Shown here piece by piece: positions 1 to 11,864 of a DNA stretch of 64,000 nucleotides (its first letter is position 1; every line of letters starts with the position of its first letter). Made by a program: the position numbers and the translations under genes. Origin of the DNA: Chrysemys picta bellii. Lineage: Eukaryota; Chordata; Testudines; Emydidae. The notes beneath the pieces are model-generated. The model had not been told where the DNA came from, made no database searches, and saw only the letters and a program-made list of their open reading frames with translations. The stretch is taken from assembly GCF_011386835.1 (NCBI RefSeq), contig NC_088797.1, positions 41,043,583 to 41,107,582 on the forward strand, in the 5' to 3' direction.

Positions 1-1345
1 CCAGAGATGGAGATTCCACAACCTCCCTAGGCAATTTATTCCAGTGTTTAACCACCCTGACAGTTAGGAACTTTTCCTAATGTCCAACCTAGACCTCCCT
101 TGCTGCAGTTTAAACCCATTGCTTCTGGTTCTATCCTTAGAGGCTAAGGTGAACAAGTTTTCTCCCTCCTCCTTATGACACCCTTTTAAATACCTGAAAA
201 CTGCTATCATGTCCCCTCTCAGTCTTCTCTTTTCCAAACTAAACAAACCCAATTCTTTCAGCCTTCCTTCATAGGTCATGTTCTCAAGACCTTTAATCAT
301 TCTTGTTGCTCTTCTCTGGACACTTTCCAATTTCTTCACATCTTTTTTAAAATGCGGTGCCCAGAACTGGACACAATACTCCAGCTGAGGCCTAACCAGA
401 GCAGAGTAGAGCGGAAGAATGACTTCTCGTGTCTTGCTCACAACACACCTGTTAATACATCCCAGAATCATGTTTGCTTTTTTTGCAACAGCATCACACT
501 GTTGACTCATATTTAGCTTGTGGCCCACTATAACCCCTAGATCCCTTTCTGCCGTACTCCTTCCTAGACAGTCTCTTCCCATTCTGTATGTGTGAAACTG
601 ATTTTTCCTTCCTAAGTGGAGCACTTTGCATTTGTCTTTGTTAAACTTCATCCTGTTTAACTCAGACCATTTCTCCAATTTGTCCAGATCATTTTGAATT
701 ATGACCCTGTCCTCCAAAGCAGTTGTAATCCCTCCCAGTCTGGTATCATCCGCAAACTTAATAAGCGTACTTTCTATGCCAATATCTAAGTTGTTGATGA
801 AGATATTGAACAGAGCCGGTCCCAAAACAGACCCCTGCGGTACCCCACTCGTTATGCCTTTCCAGCAGGATTGGGAACCATTAATAACAACTTTCCGAGT
901 ACGGTTATCCAGCCAGTTATGCACCTACCTTATAGTAGCCCCATCTAAATTGTATTTGCCTAGTTTATCCATAAGAATATCATGCGAGACTGTATCAAAT
1001 GCCTTACTAAAGTCTAGGTATACCACATCCACAGCTTCACCCTTATCCACAAGGTTCGTTATCCTATCAAAGAAAGCTATCAGATTGGTTTGACGTGATT
1101 TGTTCTTCACAAATCCATGCTGGCTGTTCCCTATCACCTTACCACCTTCCAAGTGTTTGCAGATGATTTCCTTAATTACTTGCTCCATTATCTTCCCTGG
1201 CACAGAAGTTAAACTAACTGGTCTGTAGTTTCCTGGGTTGTTTTTATTTCCCTTTTTATAGATGGGCACTATATTTGCCCTTTTCCAGTCTTCTGGAATC
1301 TCTCCCATGATTTTCCAAAGATAATAGCTAGAGGCTCAGATACCT
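1..1345 (-). mobile_element. CR1 LINE, 3' part of ORF2 (reverse transcriptase), truncated at the window edge
   Basis: Translating the minus strand from about 1340 down to 64 gives a CR1-clade reverse transcriptase. It reads from the EPLAIIF and PEDWKRANIVPIYKKGNK region, through [22 protein letters not shown] and the catalytic FADD box, to the thumb and C-terminal blocks ([25 protein letters not shown]). The frame from 1308 to 64 is open except for one in-frame TAG at 925-927, where the equivalent position of the copy at 37 kb has Trp, and it ends early at 64-66. Bases 1-63 continue as the last part of the domain. The 3' UTR lies left of the window. The 5' side is truncated near 1345, as is usual for CR1. 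Non-functional copy. Confidence 0.93.
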
Positions 1346-2939
1346 ATATCTTTTCTATAGTTCTTACTTTAAAGTGAAGTTTGTGCTGATCTTTGAATTC
1401 TTACATTCTTATCAAGTTCTGATCTGTTGTAGGACATAGAGAGGAGTCTGTTAGTAGTAGTAGGTTATTCTACACTGCACAGGTGTGATAGGTTTGCATT
1501 TGGCTACCTTGCTCAGGAAAGTCATGTCATATAATGCGTTGCAGTCAAACAGAGGTATTCAAGTCAAAGGTGGAAGTGCTGATAATATGCCTGTTTCTAG
1601 CATGTGCCGTCTCTCTCATTCACCTGAGGAAAAAAAAATTCAGTAGGGAAAAAATGTCGTTGAGTGTTTGTGTTGTGGAGTGCTTTTTCTTTTGCCATCT
1701 GCAATAATTCACACAACTCTATATGCAAGTTTCCAATTAAAACCCTGGAGAGAATTCAGCCCTTTCTACATAAGACATGCAAAGGGACTTGCCCATTTAA
1801 GAGGAAATAAAGCTTTCTGCATGTGAATGTGTGTCTATAATATACAGTAATTAGGGACAGGTATGCATTCTGTAATTGTTACCACAGCATTTTAGTACTA
1901 CAGGTGGTGCAAGTACCCACATAATGACCCTAAGTAGGTTTAAGGTGCAGTCCTATGTTGGGTACTCTTGAGGACCACTCTTTAGGAAGGATATTGTGTG
2001 ACCACCCTTCTGTAGTCTGCCTTCCTTCCACTGGGGTGGGGACCCTGAGCAGCCTTGTGATTAGGGTAGTTCATATGTACCCACCCAGGAGCCTGCCACA
2101 ATCTAGCCCCTGGAAAGCTCATGTGCAGTCATCCTTTTGTAAACTATCAGTCTATGACCATTAACAGTTGTTTCTACTATATCTTTTCCCTCTACATAAT
2201 GTATGAAGTGCGGTCCCTGCTCTAGGGGAATGAAACATAGTAATGATTCAAAATCCTTTCCCCTGATTTTCTTTCAGTCTTGCTATGGCACTGAGCTCTC
2301 AAAAGCAAAGGAAATTTGTAGGACTGATCTCCTTGGGAGCTTAGAGGCTCTCCTGAGCTTTTGATATAGTTTTGTTTAAAGAGCCATCCTATACATAGAG
2401 CAAACTCTGCAAGAAGTGGCATTAGCTGGCTGGGACTTTAGAGAAGAGTTTGCTCACAACAGTGCTCTGAGGATCTTGATAGTCAGTTTTAGTAGAGGAA
2501 GGTTGGAGTTAAAGTGGAGTATATTTTTCCTATGAAAATTCATAAAGAGCTCTTTCTATTTCAGTCCTGTTATCAAGCTGTAGCTCAGACTGTAGATGGG
2601 AGCACTTGCTGCCCTCAATGCACTGTAAGTTTAAGACTGATGATTGCACACCAGATTTATAAATTGCAGATACTGTAATAGTAGAATGCACCTATATGTT
2701 TTCCCACATTGCCTGGAATTGTCAGTATTAGTTTTTTTTGCATGGCTGGACATAACCTTAAAAGCTTAGAAGAAGGGGTTATTCTGTGGGGAAGGGATAC
2801 AGAGGCAAAATCAGTCTTGCTGCTTTGGAGAAAAATAGACTTTCAGCTGATATTTTGAGGCAGTTAGAAAATTATAGACCCGTTTCAGCATGAAACGTCT
2901 TCTGGAAAAGAAAATGTAATGGACGCATACCCTAAAACT

Positions 2940-2942
<3 letters not shown>
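1346..2942. other. No gene or clear repeat recognised
   Basis: AT-rich sequence. The only open frames (1955-2164 plus, 2222-2422 minus) are about 65-70 codons, have no recognisable motif and look like chance. I see no terminal repeats or RNA structures. Confidence 0.5.

Positions 2943-2974
<32 letters not shown>
2943..2974. repeat. (GA)n microsatellite
   Basis: An uninterrupted run of about 15 GA dinucleotides. Confidence 0.97.
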
Positions 2975-3884
2975 TAGTAATGTGTCAGGACTGTGGCATC
3001 TCCACAAGGCACATTTTTACAACAATCTTTAGGACTAGATTGTGCCTTTACAGCACAGCCCCTTTTAAGAGGTGGTGTGAATCTGACACCGCCTCAGTGG
3101 GTGTTGGGAAGCATTTTGCCTCTGCAAGGCACCATGCCTCCCAGAACTTCCTGCCTGCCCTGGGAGGAGAGTATTTTCCATGCAGCTGACCAGCTCCAGG
3201 GGCTTGAGGGCCAGGATCCCTATGGATTCCCAGCACTACATTCTGCTTTCCAGTCCCATTCGCTGCCTATCCCACATCCCTGTCAATTCCATGGATCTCA
3301 AGCAGGGATGAGAAGAAGGGGATTCTTTGTCTACATGAACAAATTGTACCAATTTAACTAAGTTGAGTTAGAGGCTGGTGAAAAGCCTTATATCAATATA
3401 GCTTATGTTGATTCTGAATGGATTCAAGCTAAGTTAATATAAAGTGTATTTAATCCAAAATGAGTGTCCATACCAGGACTTTGATTTAACTAATCTAGTT
3501 AGACAAGACCTGTGACTCCAATCAAGTAAGAGTTGGCCACTGTTGTTTCCTTCCATTTGCTCTTATGCAAGAGAATGAGCCTATGGTTTATTTATTTTTA
3601 ACCAAGGGATAACTGCAGTAAACACCCCACTTAGGCAGGCAAGCTGCTAACATCACAAAAACAGCTGCACAAAGAAGGCAAAGATGGGTACACGATGGGA
3701 AAACATTTGGAAAATTATAAACATGGCAAGACAATGAATGTAAAGATATGCCAGAAATGAAGTGTTCTAATAGTTTTTGACTTCCTGCAATGCCTGATGG
3801 ATTGGAAGTATAGAGGCTGTAATACTACAAAGAATGAGATCTGAGAAAGAAGAAGAAAAAAAAACCTTTGTAGTGGGGAATCAT
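2975..3884. other. No gene or clear repeat recognised
   Basis: Slightly GC-richer at 3000-3330, where three overlapping short frames on both strands coexist, the usual sign of non-coding sequence. No motif recognised. Confidence 0.45.
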
Positions 3885-4136
3885 CAATGTGAGAGGCAGC
3901 GAGGTCCAGGAGACAGGGCATTGGACTGGGCCTCAGGAGATCTGGAGTCTGATCCAGGCTTTGCCACTGGCCGGATATCACTTCACTTCTCCATACCTGT
4001 GTTTCTCTCCTTTGTCCATCTTGACCATTTAGACTGTATGCTCTTTGAGGCAGGGTCTCTCTCTTACTATGTGTTTGTACAGGGCCTCTCAAAACAGGGT
4101 CCTGATCTTGACTGGTTCCTGTAGGCGCCAAAGTAA
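3885..4136 (+). mobile_element. MIR-like (CORE-type) SINE, near full length
   Basis: The layout follows amniote MIR-type SINEs. A tRNA-like head (around 3895-3960) has the typical 'gcattggactgggcctcagg' wording, followed by a core with 'tttgccactgg' and 'tcacttcacttctcc'. A conserved 3' section has 'tagactgtatgctctttgag' and 'actatgtgtttgtacagggc', ending 'ggcgccaaagtaatac'. The frame 3834-4124 is incidental. The copy is old, with many substitutions and no clear target duplication. Confidence 0.8.
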
Positions 4137-5781
4137 TACTGAGAAAAGTAATGTGCCAGAAAGAATAAATCAAGTCCGATATAAAACAATAGGTTGGGGC
4201 AGAACAACTTTCATGGAGAAATAATCAAAGGCCAAGAGTTATTGATTGAAGGCAGAAGAATTCAGGGCTTGGTTAAACTGACTCTGCAGAAGCAAGATTA
4301 TCTGCAGAGACTAAGATGGACAACAAAAGAAATTACTACAAGAGAATAATGGGATGGGATTTTAATGTAGATAAAACCAAGACATTTTACAACTTTCATG
4401 TTGTCTCATTCGTTCTTACTTAAATCTCATCTGCTTGCAGACTTAAGTAAGTCTAAAGCGTGGCTCAAGACTTCAAAAGTATGAGTGCCTGCCTTATGCA
4501 TGTTCAGAACCCAAGGCTCGCACCCAGGTTAGGTTTCCATGCAAGAGTAGGCAGGTGTGGGAGTGCACAAATCCCCAGTATCACACTTGTACCACCGGGT
4601 TCAGTGGAGGTCAGGGTTCAAACAGAAAGGTGCTTTACTTTTGTAGATCTTAACCAGGATTTGACCTCAACTTTTAAAATGGTCAGCTCACAACACTCTA
4701 TTGCAGGATTGTGCACTTTGGGGCTTGTATTTCTAGAACAGTTTAACAGACATTTTACAAGGATGAGGACTTTTTTTTTTTAAACCAGTCCTGCAACTAC
4801 TTCTCCTAATCTGAAACAGCCATATATCCAATCCCAAATTTTGTTGTCACCTAAAACCAAGCTCAGCTCTATTGGTAGAAATTGCCTGTAAAACAAAATA
4901 AAAACAAATAGCACTAAAACTAGTAACAATGCAACCTAAATTATCTGAATGCCAGTGGGGAACACTGAATGAGTTTGTATAACCAAGTAAAATTTTGGTA
5001 TAATAGCTGTGGAGACATGACCCTCTTACAACAATGCGGAATTACAGATAACGGAGTTTGAAATAAATCAATGCTGTATTGTATAATGCACCCTCCCCCA
5101 CCAAAAAAAAATGAATGACATTGTCATTAGAAATTAATTCAGGTATTGAAATTCTTTCATCAGATAGGATAATTTTTTTTCTACATACAGCCTTCATTTC
5201 AGAGATAGCAGAAGCTGTACAAAATGCTGAGACTGTTGCAGCCTGCAGTATGTGATGGAATGAATGATTGATATAATGTGGCTTTGTGGGGCTTTTTTTT
5301 TTTTAAGCTCAAATACTGTTATTCACTTCCTGTAGAATATACTAAATATACAATGCTTCATCAACTCCTCAAAATACAAGAAAAATAACCAACCCATTTA
5401 AAAATACTTATGGGTGAAGAACAATTGTTTATCTTTCAAATTTCTTAAGTGAGAAATCCATGAAATTCATTGGATCTTTATTTAGGAGGCAGAAGTGATT
5501 TTTTTGAAAGAGAAATATGGGATTTGTTGAAATAATTTACTTACTTAATGATCCATGTTTCATTAAATATTCTGTACACACAATTTCCTCAACTTTTTTT
5601 TTCCAAATTACTCTGAATTATTTAATACAGAGATTAAGTAGTTTGATAGTCTATTATCCTCCTTTTGGTTAAGACATGTAATTTAAGGAGTATTATTAAT
5701 AACATAACTAGAAGCTATTGATGCTCCAGTCTTTGTTTGGTAACCCTAATAATTCAGGTTTCTGTAATTCTAGATTAAGAC
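4137..5781. other. No gene or clear repeat recognised
   Basis: AT-rich with several mononucleotide T or A runs. The 107-codon frame at 4460-4783 has no recognisable domain. Confidence 0.45.
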
Positions 5782-6201
5782 TGTAGCAGCATCCCTGCAG
5801 GGCCCTCCTGGCTCCTGCCCCCACTGGACCGAGAAGGTCACACAGAGACCTTTTGATGCAGTATCCACCTCGTGCTTTTATTTACAGGCTGTGCTCCCAT
5901 CATTTTTCCACCACACAAGTAGTCCCCTTCTTGCAGTCCACCAGCAGGAGAGAGGGGGCAAGCTCTCTTTCTGTCTGCTTCCCCTCACTGCCCTTCCTCT
6001 ACTGCAGCTTTCCTCTTTCCAGCTCCCACCTGGCTTCCTTCCCCTGGGGCTCTTATCCAGCCCCAGCCTGATGAGGCAGCAGCTGTTCCAGCTTCCCCAA
6101 TCAGGGGCAGGTGATCTACCCAGCTCCAATTCACCTCCCCTAATTGGAGCTGGAGTGACAGAGGGGTGGCTAATCAGTTTTCTGCTTAGCACCCTGTCAC
6201 A
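5782..6201 (-). mobile_element. Antisense solo LTR (candidate)
   Basis: Read on the minus strand the block begins TGTGACAGGGTGCTAAGC at 6201 and ends ...GCTACA at 5782, giving TG...CA termini. It is GC-rich against AT-rich flanks. It contains an AATAAA signal on the minus strand (the complement of tttatt near 5878-5885) followed by a short U5-like tail. The sequence resembles LTRs common in turtle genomes, which is recognition from memory rather than a search. A target duplication is not clear (gac on both sides at best). The overlapping frames at 5878-6223 on both strands are products of this repeat. Confidence 0.6.
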
Positions 6202-6233
6202 TGACTCAAGACATTTCAAGTAGTTTTTTTAAT

Positions 6234-6241
6234 AAATGTAG
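6234..6241. repeat. Left target-site duplication of the hAT element
   Basis: aaatgtag, identical to 7646-7653 on the far side of the element. Confidence 0.9.
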
Positions 6242-6542
6242 TACGGCTCTCAAGCAATTAAAAAATTAATCATGATTAATCGTACTGTTAAACAATAATA
6301 TAATACCATTTACTTAGATATTTTTGATGTTTTCCATATTTTCAAATATATTGATTTCAATTAAAGCACAGAATACAAAGGCTATAGTGCTCACTTTATA
6401 TTTATTTTTATTACAAATATTTGCATCATGAAAGTTGAACCTTACAAATGTAGAATTATGTACAAAAAATAACTGCACTCAAATATACAACAATGTAAAA
6501 CTTTAGAGCCTACAAATCCTCTCAATCCTATTTCTTGTTCTG

Positions 6543-7275
6543 TCAATTGCTAAGACAAACAAGTTTGTTTACATTTGCGGGAGATACTGCTGCCTGCTTC
6601 TTGTTTACATCACCTGAAAGTGAGAACAGGCGTTTGCATGGCACTGTTGTAGTCGCCATTGCAAGAAATTTATGTGACAGATGCACTGAAGATTCAAATG
6701 TCCCTTTATGATTTGACCACAATTTCAGAGAAGATGCGTCCATGCTGATGATGGGTTCTGCTCAATAATGATCCAAAGTAGTGTGGATGGATGAACGCAT
6801 GTTCATTTTCATCATCTGAGTCAGATGCCACCAGCAGAAGATTTATTTTTTTTTCTGTAGTTTCCACATTGGAGTGTTGCTCTTTTAAGATTTCTGAAAG
6901 CATGTTCCACATCTCATCCCTCTCAGATTTTGGAAGGCACTCCAGATTCTTAAACCTTGGGTCTAGTGCTGTAGCTATCTTTAGAAATCTCACATTGGTA
7001 CCTTCTTTGTGTTTTGTCAAATCTGCAGTGAAAGTGTTCTTAAAACGAACATGTGCTGGGTCATCATCCAATACTTCTATAACATGAAATATAAGGCAGA
7101 ATGTGGGTAAAACACAGAGCAGGAGACATACAATTCTCCCCCAAGTTGTTCAGTCACAAATTTATTCAACGCTTTTTTTAAAATGAACGGAAGCATGCCC
7201 TTTGGAATGATAACCAAAGCATGAAGGGGCATATGAATGTTTAGCATATCGGTCACATAAATACCTCACAATACT
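6543..7275 (-). pseudogene. hAT transposase, C-terminal fragment with frameshifts
   Basis: The 7071-6706 frame (121 codons) contains the hAT/ZBED-like core wording LKIATALDPRFKNL followed by an acidic linker (ASDSDDENEH). The 6743-6543 frame contains the C-terminal hAT dimerisation block, with HLSHKFLAMATTTVPCKRLF then VSPANVNKL near the end. This corresponds to the family pattern of an aliphatic run, Ser/Thr-x-x-Pro-x-E/K-R-x-F-S, then S-P-x-x-V. The two frames are offset by a frameshift near 6720-6745. Upstream coding-like sequence continues on the minus strand to about 7275. The N-terminal BED finger and the first catalytic residues are absent. It cannot encode an active enzyme. Confidence 0.85.
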
Positions 7276-7315
7276 GGCTACAAAAGTGCCATGTGAATGC
7301 TTGTTCCATTTTTAG

Positions 7316-7402
7316 GTGACAATGTAAATAAGAAGCAGGCAGAATTATCTCCCGTAAATGTAAACAAACTTCTTTCTTTTAGCAATTGGCTGAACAAGAA
7401 GT
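7316..7402 (+). pseudogene. Second, inverted copy of the hAT transposase C-terminus
   Basis: Plus-strand codons read NKKQAELSPVNVNKL and end at a TAG at 7400-7402. This is the same C-terminal block that lies on the minus strand at about 6545-6620. It is part of the right inverted arm of the element at 6242-7645 and shows that both termini derive from the transposase 3' end. Confidence 0.8.
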
Positions 7403-7645
7403 AGGACTGAGTGGACTTGTAGGCTCTAAAGTTTTACATTGGTTTGTTTTTGAGTGAAGTTATGTACAAAAAATCTACATTTGTAAGTTTCACTTTCACA
7501 ACAAAGAGATTGCACTACAGTACTTGTATGAATGAACTGAAAAATACTATTATTTTTGTTTCTCATTTTTACAGTGCAAAACTGCAATTAATCATTATTA
7601 ATTTTTTGAGTTAATTGCATGAGTTAACTGTGATTGACAACCCTA

Positions 7646-7653
7646 AAATGTAG
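7646..7653. repeat. Right target-site duplication of the hAT element
   Basis: aaatgtag, identical to 6234-6241. Confidence 0.9.
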
Positions 7654-9540
7654 TAATTTTTATCCAGAGTATGTTCATAACTTATGGTCCTATGATCCAG
7701 ATGAGACTTGCCTTGCTCAGTTTAGCATGTGACCAGAAAGTCCTATGTAGGAATAAAAGAAAATTTAAGTGGTTTAAGTTTATCTAGATTGTTGGGATCT
7801 CTTTTGTCTATATAGGTTTGTCTTCCATACTTGGTACAAATAAATACATTATTCAGATTTTAGATTTATCAGCCTGGATAGCACTGAAGCCACATAAACT
7901 GCAAACACAAAATCAGAAAATGAATAAAAAGGGTTGCAAAAACACAGCGAGTTTACAGTTTTTGCATAGATGAATTTTCATAGATAACTTTTCAGCAATA
8001 TTTGATGTCTCGTGGAAGCAAATTCAGACACAAGCACTGCTTTTAAATAAATAAACAATCAAAGAGCCCAGCAGCCTACTCCATATTCTTAAAGCAGCTC
8101 TACAATCCTATGGTATACTTAAAGGGATATATCATTACAATATTCACCTATCAAAGTTATTATGTATTGTCATAGACAGATGAACAGACAGAAGGTTTGG
8201 GGAAGCTAGCTGTTTGCAGCCATAAAAGGAGAATGTGGCTCCTGTAGTTATCAAATCCTTTGAATGTAAAGGACAAATGATAAGAAAAATTAACTCTGAC
8301 TAGATGTTAAGAAATACAAGTTTTCCTATTGTAATTTCTTCAGTTTTATTGTTTCAAATTAATTTTCCAATGAGTGTGGATAGTGAATGTACAGGCTATT
8401 AGGGAAGTGAATTACTATAATGCTAAATATATTATCTGAGGTATGGTGATCACTATTATTGACTCTTATTTTAGACTCAAGGATAAAATTAACAATTGTC
8501 ATACAGATTTGGATTTATTAATAGAATGTAGAAGCACAGTAATTGGCTCCTAAATAGTTTATTATCTTAGGAGATGTTTTTAAGGTAACAGAATACAACA
8601 GAAATGTGCAGTGTATATTTTGATGGACGAACTGTTTTTGCAAACCAGAGTCTGAGATGTTCTGCAAAACTTTGTTCTGCAATTAAAAACAAAAAACTAA
8701 ACAAGAACACCGGCAGCACACAAGTGAAAAACTTCAGAGGTCTCCTAAGTGTAAAACTACAATATTTTGATTTTGATTAAAATCTCAAGGATAATTAAGT
8801 AGTATTAAAGGAACCTTGTCATATGCATCTCTGAAAGGGATAAAATTATTGCTGGGGGAAAATAAAATGCAGAATTACTAAACCATTTTAAGTTATTCAG
8901 TAAATAACACCACTCTACTCAGTCAAATGCTTTTCAACAGTAATCAAGAGCAGGTGCAAAAGAGCTTAGTGTACTGTTTCCCACGTTGATAATGTTGCAT
9001 AGGGATTCAATCACTGTTGTCCGACAATCCCACATAGGACAGGTATAATTGTGTAAATTATTTGTTTCTAGATGCCTTATTAATATTTTTACAAAGTCTA
9101 GACTTATTCATGAAATGAGTTGCTGATTTAATGCATAAATCAAACTTCAGAATGGAGAATCAATTTTTCAAAAGAGTCCCAGGTGAACATTCAATGGTGG
9201 TTGGGAATTCTGGCTGAGGCAACTAAAATATTTCCTTGATCTCCCTCTGAAATATGGCCCCTCTTCATCCGCCAGAACACAGGTGGGAGTTTAAAGTTAC
9301 GCTATTGAGAGTATAACAACAGTTATAGTAACAGCAATTAAAGATTGACTGGAAAGCAAAGGTAAAACATTTTCATTAGGAAATGGATATCGTTATTACA
9401 AACCAGTGTTAGAATTTTGACAAAGTGGGTCTGCAGAAGGCCTAGCTATGATTTAAAGTGATGACTTGTCGGTTTTGGAGCTTTAAAAATAAGATTTCCT
9501 CCTTCTTTTAGGTCCAAATGCTGGTATTCTTCATTAACAA
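7654..9540. other. No gene or clear repeat recognised
   Basis: AT-rich, no frame of 60 codons or more, no obvious terminal repeats. Probably unique sequence or very old repeats. Confidence 0.45.
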
Positions 9541-9627
9541 CAAGGAGTCTGGTGGCCCCTTAAAGACTAACAGATTTATTTGGGCATAAGCTTTCGTGGG
9601 TAAAAACCTCACTTCTTCAGATGCATC
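9541..9627 (-). mobile_element. Penelope-like retroelement fragment with a hammerhead-like core
   Basis: The 'taaagactaacagattt...gcataagctttcgtgggt' wording is abundant in turtle genomes. I assign it to Penelope-like elements, which are known to carry hammerhead ribozyme motifs. On the minus strand CTGAAGA (9620-9614) fits the hammerhead core CUGANGA. A stem with a T-rich loop then leads into GAAA (9595-9592), and GC-TTAT-GC fits a minimal stem III. The U expected at the base of stem III is a C here, so cleavage is doubtful. Confidence 0.6.
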
Positions 9628-11507
9628 TTCATTGTTTCTCTACTATGGGTGAATATTAACACTGCACCGTATCCAAGTACTAGCTACCCATAATCTCACT
9701 GCCTTACCACCCTGTGGTACAAATTGTTCCCATTTTGGCGAGGCTAGAATCTGGACAGGAAAAAATGATCACTTTTTCTAGCATGCTCCTGGATGCAGAC
9801 TCCAGCCAGAATTTGGTTCCTTAGCAACTCTTCTGGGAAGCACAGTATAGAACAGCCTTCTATGCAGAAATAGTCTAGTATGTTTAATGTTAAATATCCA
9901 AAAGAAAGAAGTCATCTCAGTTGAAATCAAGAACCTACTTTCAGCTTTGAAAGAAAATAATGTGGAAGACCAAGATGGAATTTCAAACTTACTTTAACTT
10001 AATTATCTTTAATTTATTACAATGTTTGACCCTCTGCATACATCTATATCTCAATGCTTTAATCCCATTAATAAATTGTTCTTGGGCTGTCTGCATATAC
10101 TGATATTTTTAAAAAAATTAATGTAGAAGTACACAAGCGAAGGCTATGTGAAATAAATATTTCAAGAACATGACGAAGAGCCCATGATCCTAAAGACTAC
10201 ATGTGAATTCTTATCAAATCCATTCTGGAGCCATTTAAAAACATTCTGCTAAGAATGCATTTATTCTAACTTTTCCCCAAACTGTATTTGAAGAAGTTTT
10301 CACATAGTGTGGTATTAATAGAAACCATTCTCTAGCTGAATTAAGAATGAGCAAAAATCTCTCTGGAAAGAGGTTTCTGAGAGAGGTTGAATGGACTAAG
10401 TGTCTAAAACAATACACTTCAAAAAGAGAGAGGAATTGGCCAGGTCCTTTTGGGGGGGAAAAAAGTCCTTCAAGTTGCTAGAGGAGCTAGGAGTCATTAA
10501 GATCACACCGAAATCCTGCCAGAAATTCAAATGGCACAGTACATCATAAATAAAGGGCTGCAATTTACTTGGAGAACTCTCAGCACCCTATTTCTGGTAT
10601 CAGTACTTAGAAGAACCATAATTAAAACCTTATAGTGGATACATTAGATATTCTAGATCAAAGGTTCTCAAACTATGGGCCTCCCTGGCAAGGCAGGGAT
10701 ATGCACCTGGGGAGGTTCCAGAACGGCTATGCTCTAGCATTTCAGAAATAAAAATCTGTGCTGGATGCACTCCAGCCACTCTCACAGGCGGGCTTATGCC
10801 TGATTGATGCCTGCTGCATTAAATACCCCTGCTCCCAGACACTTAAAATGTTGTGCTCTGGCCCCACCCCTTTCATTTTAGTCCCGCCTTCTGTATTAAT
10901 GAATCACTGTTCATCCCTGGGCAGCAGGGCTGGGCAAATTGGACTTAGGTTCTCTTTCTGGTCTACCACAGCTGTTCATTTCCTGTTAGGTGTCCCTATC
11001 ATGGCTGGCTCAGAACTCTGCAGAAGTCTTGATGCTACCTTCCTTCCTGTTCCCTGGTGCCAGAGCTTGGATGCTTGCACCAGGTAGGAACCACTTTGGG
11101 CGCATGGTCCGTGTGGCTTGTCAGGTCAGGTCCTGGGGGGATCCAGGCCCTCACATGATTCATGCCTTTGCTGCCTTCCCCTTGGTGCCCGTGCAGCTGG
11201 AGAGGACCAGTAACTTGGTCCCTGGCCAATGGCTACCCAACCTTGCCCTGGGAACTGCAATAGCCAGTCACAGCTACTGGCTCAGCATCCTCATTGACTT
11301 CCTGATGCACTGGATCTATGGTGAGCACTCATTGTTTGTGGACCTGTGAATGCCACATTTTGACCCCTATCCTCATTCCCAGGGACCCTATGCCCACCAG
11401 ACTGCCCACTTTCTGCCTGTGAGCCCAGTACCATGAACTCCCATCTTGGAGCTCAGTGGAAGATGACTTACGTCTCTACCTATCTATACTGCAATGTTGA
11501 ATTCCAC
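9628..11507. other. No recognised gene; GC-richer block at 10.7-11.4 kb
   Basis: AT-rich to 10640, then a GC-richer stretch to about 11400. The 119-codon frame at 10990-11349 and its neighbours overlap each other in several frames and carry no recognisable domain. A GTGAGC, resembling a splice donor, follows 11319, but no exon can be supported from this alone. Confidence 0.4.
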
Positions 11508-11509
11508 TA

Positions 11510-11719
11510 CAGCAGAACCCTGTTTATCCAATCCACCTGGGACTGGGGCCAGATCAGATGATCAAAAATTTGCATAATCTGGAGAATGGGAAAGTGCAAG
11601 GCTGTAGAGCCATCTAGCAGCCACAGGAGAGATCACCCACTTCTAGACCTGTGTGTGCTGGTTGTTTGGTTACTAGGGAGAACTGGATAATGGAGGGTCG
11701 GATAAAAGGAGTTCTACTG
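11510..11719. mobile_element. pogo/Tigger-like MITE with TA target duplication
   Basis: About 210 bp. The left end CAGCAGAACCCTGTTTATCC and the complement of the right end CAGTAGAACTCCTTTTATCC form an imperfect inverted repeat of more than 20 bp. TA dinucleotides sit immediately outside (11508-11509 and 11720-11721), as expected for Tc1/mariner-superfamily insertions. The termini match the pogo/Tigger style (CAGTA... with GTTTATCCGA-like). There is no coding capacity. Confidence 0.75.
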
Positions 11720-11864
11720 TACTTTGTACAGCTAGGAAACAGGCTCACTCCTCCCACTGATAAAGTAAGAGTGGTGGATGCTGACACAAAAGAGAGGGGG
11801 AGATGGGAAACACCCTTCTTGTCATAAACAGAGTTCATTATTCCTCATTATGCCTGGCAGCTGT

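Larger units (their letters stand above)
6242..7645 (-). mobile_element. hAT DNA transposon, rearranged foldback copy
   Basis: The element has terminal inverted repeats (outermost bases TACGGCTCTCAA at the left, complement of the right end TAGGGTTGTCAA). It is flanked by a perfect 8-bp direct repeat, aaatgtag, at 6234-6241 and 7646-7653, which is the hAT hallmark. The inverted arms are unusually long: about 6242-6660 pairs with about 7275-7645. Both arms carry the 3' end of the hAT transposase coding region, in opposite orientations. The middle (6660-7275) holds more transposase sequence on the minus strand only. The parent's 5' end therefore appears to have been replaced by a second, inverted 3' end. 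Confidence 0.88.

Noticed and set aside
3048..3361. Three overlapping frames on both strands
   Set aside because: No motif; mutual overlap in different phases is typical of non-coding GC-richer DNA.
5878..6223. Paired frames of 110 and 113 codons on opposite strands
   Set aside because: They coincide with an LTR-like repeat and have low-complexity Ser/Leu/Pro composition typical of shadows.
10758..11349. Possible host exons in a GC-richer block with a GTGAGC donor-like site
   Set aside because: No recognisable domain, competing frames overlap, and a single donor-like motif is expected by chance.
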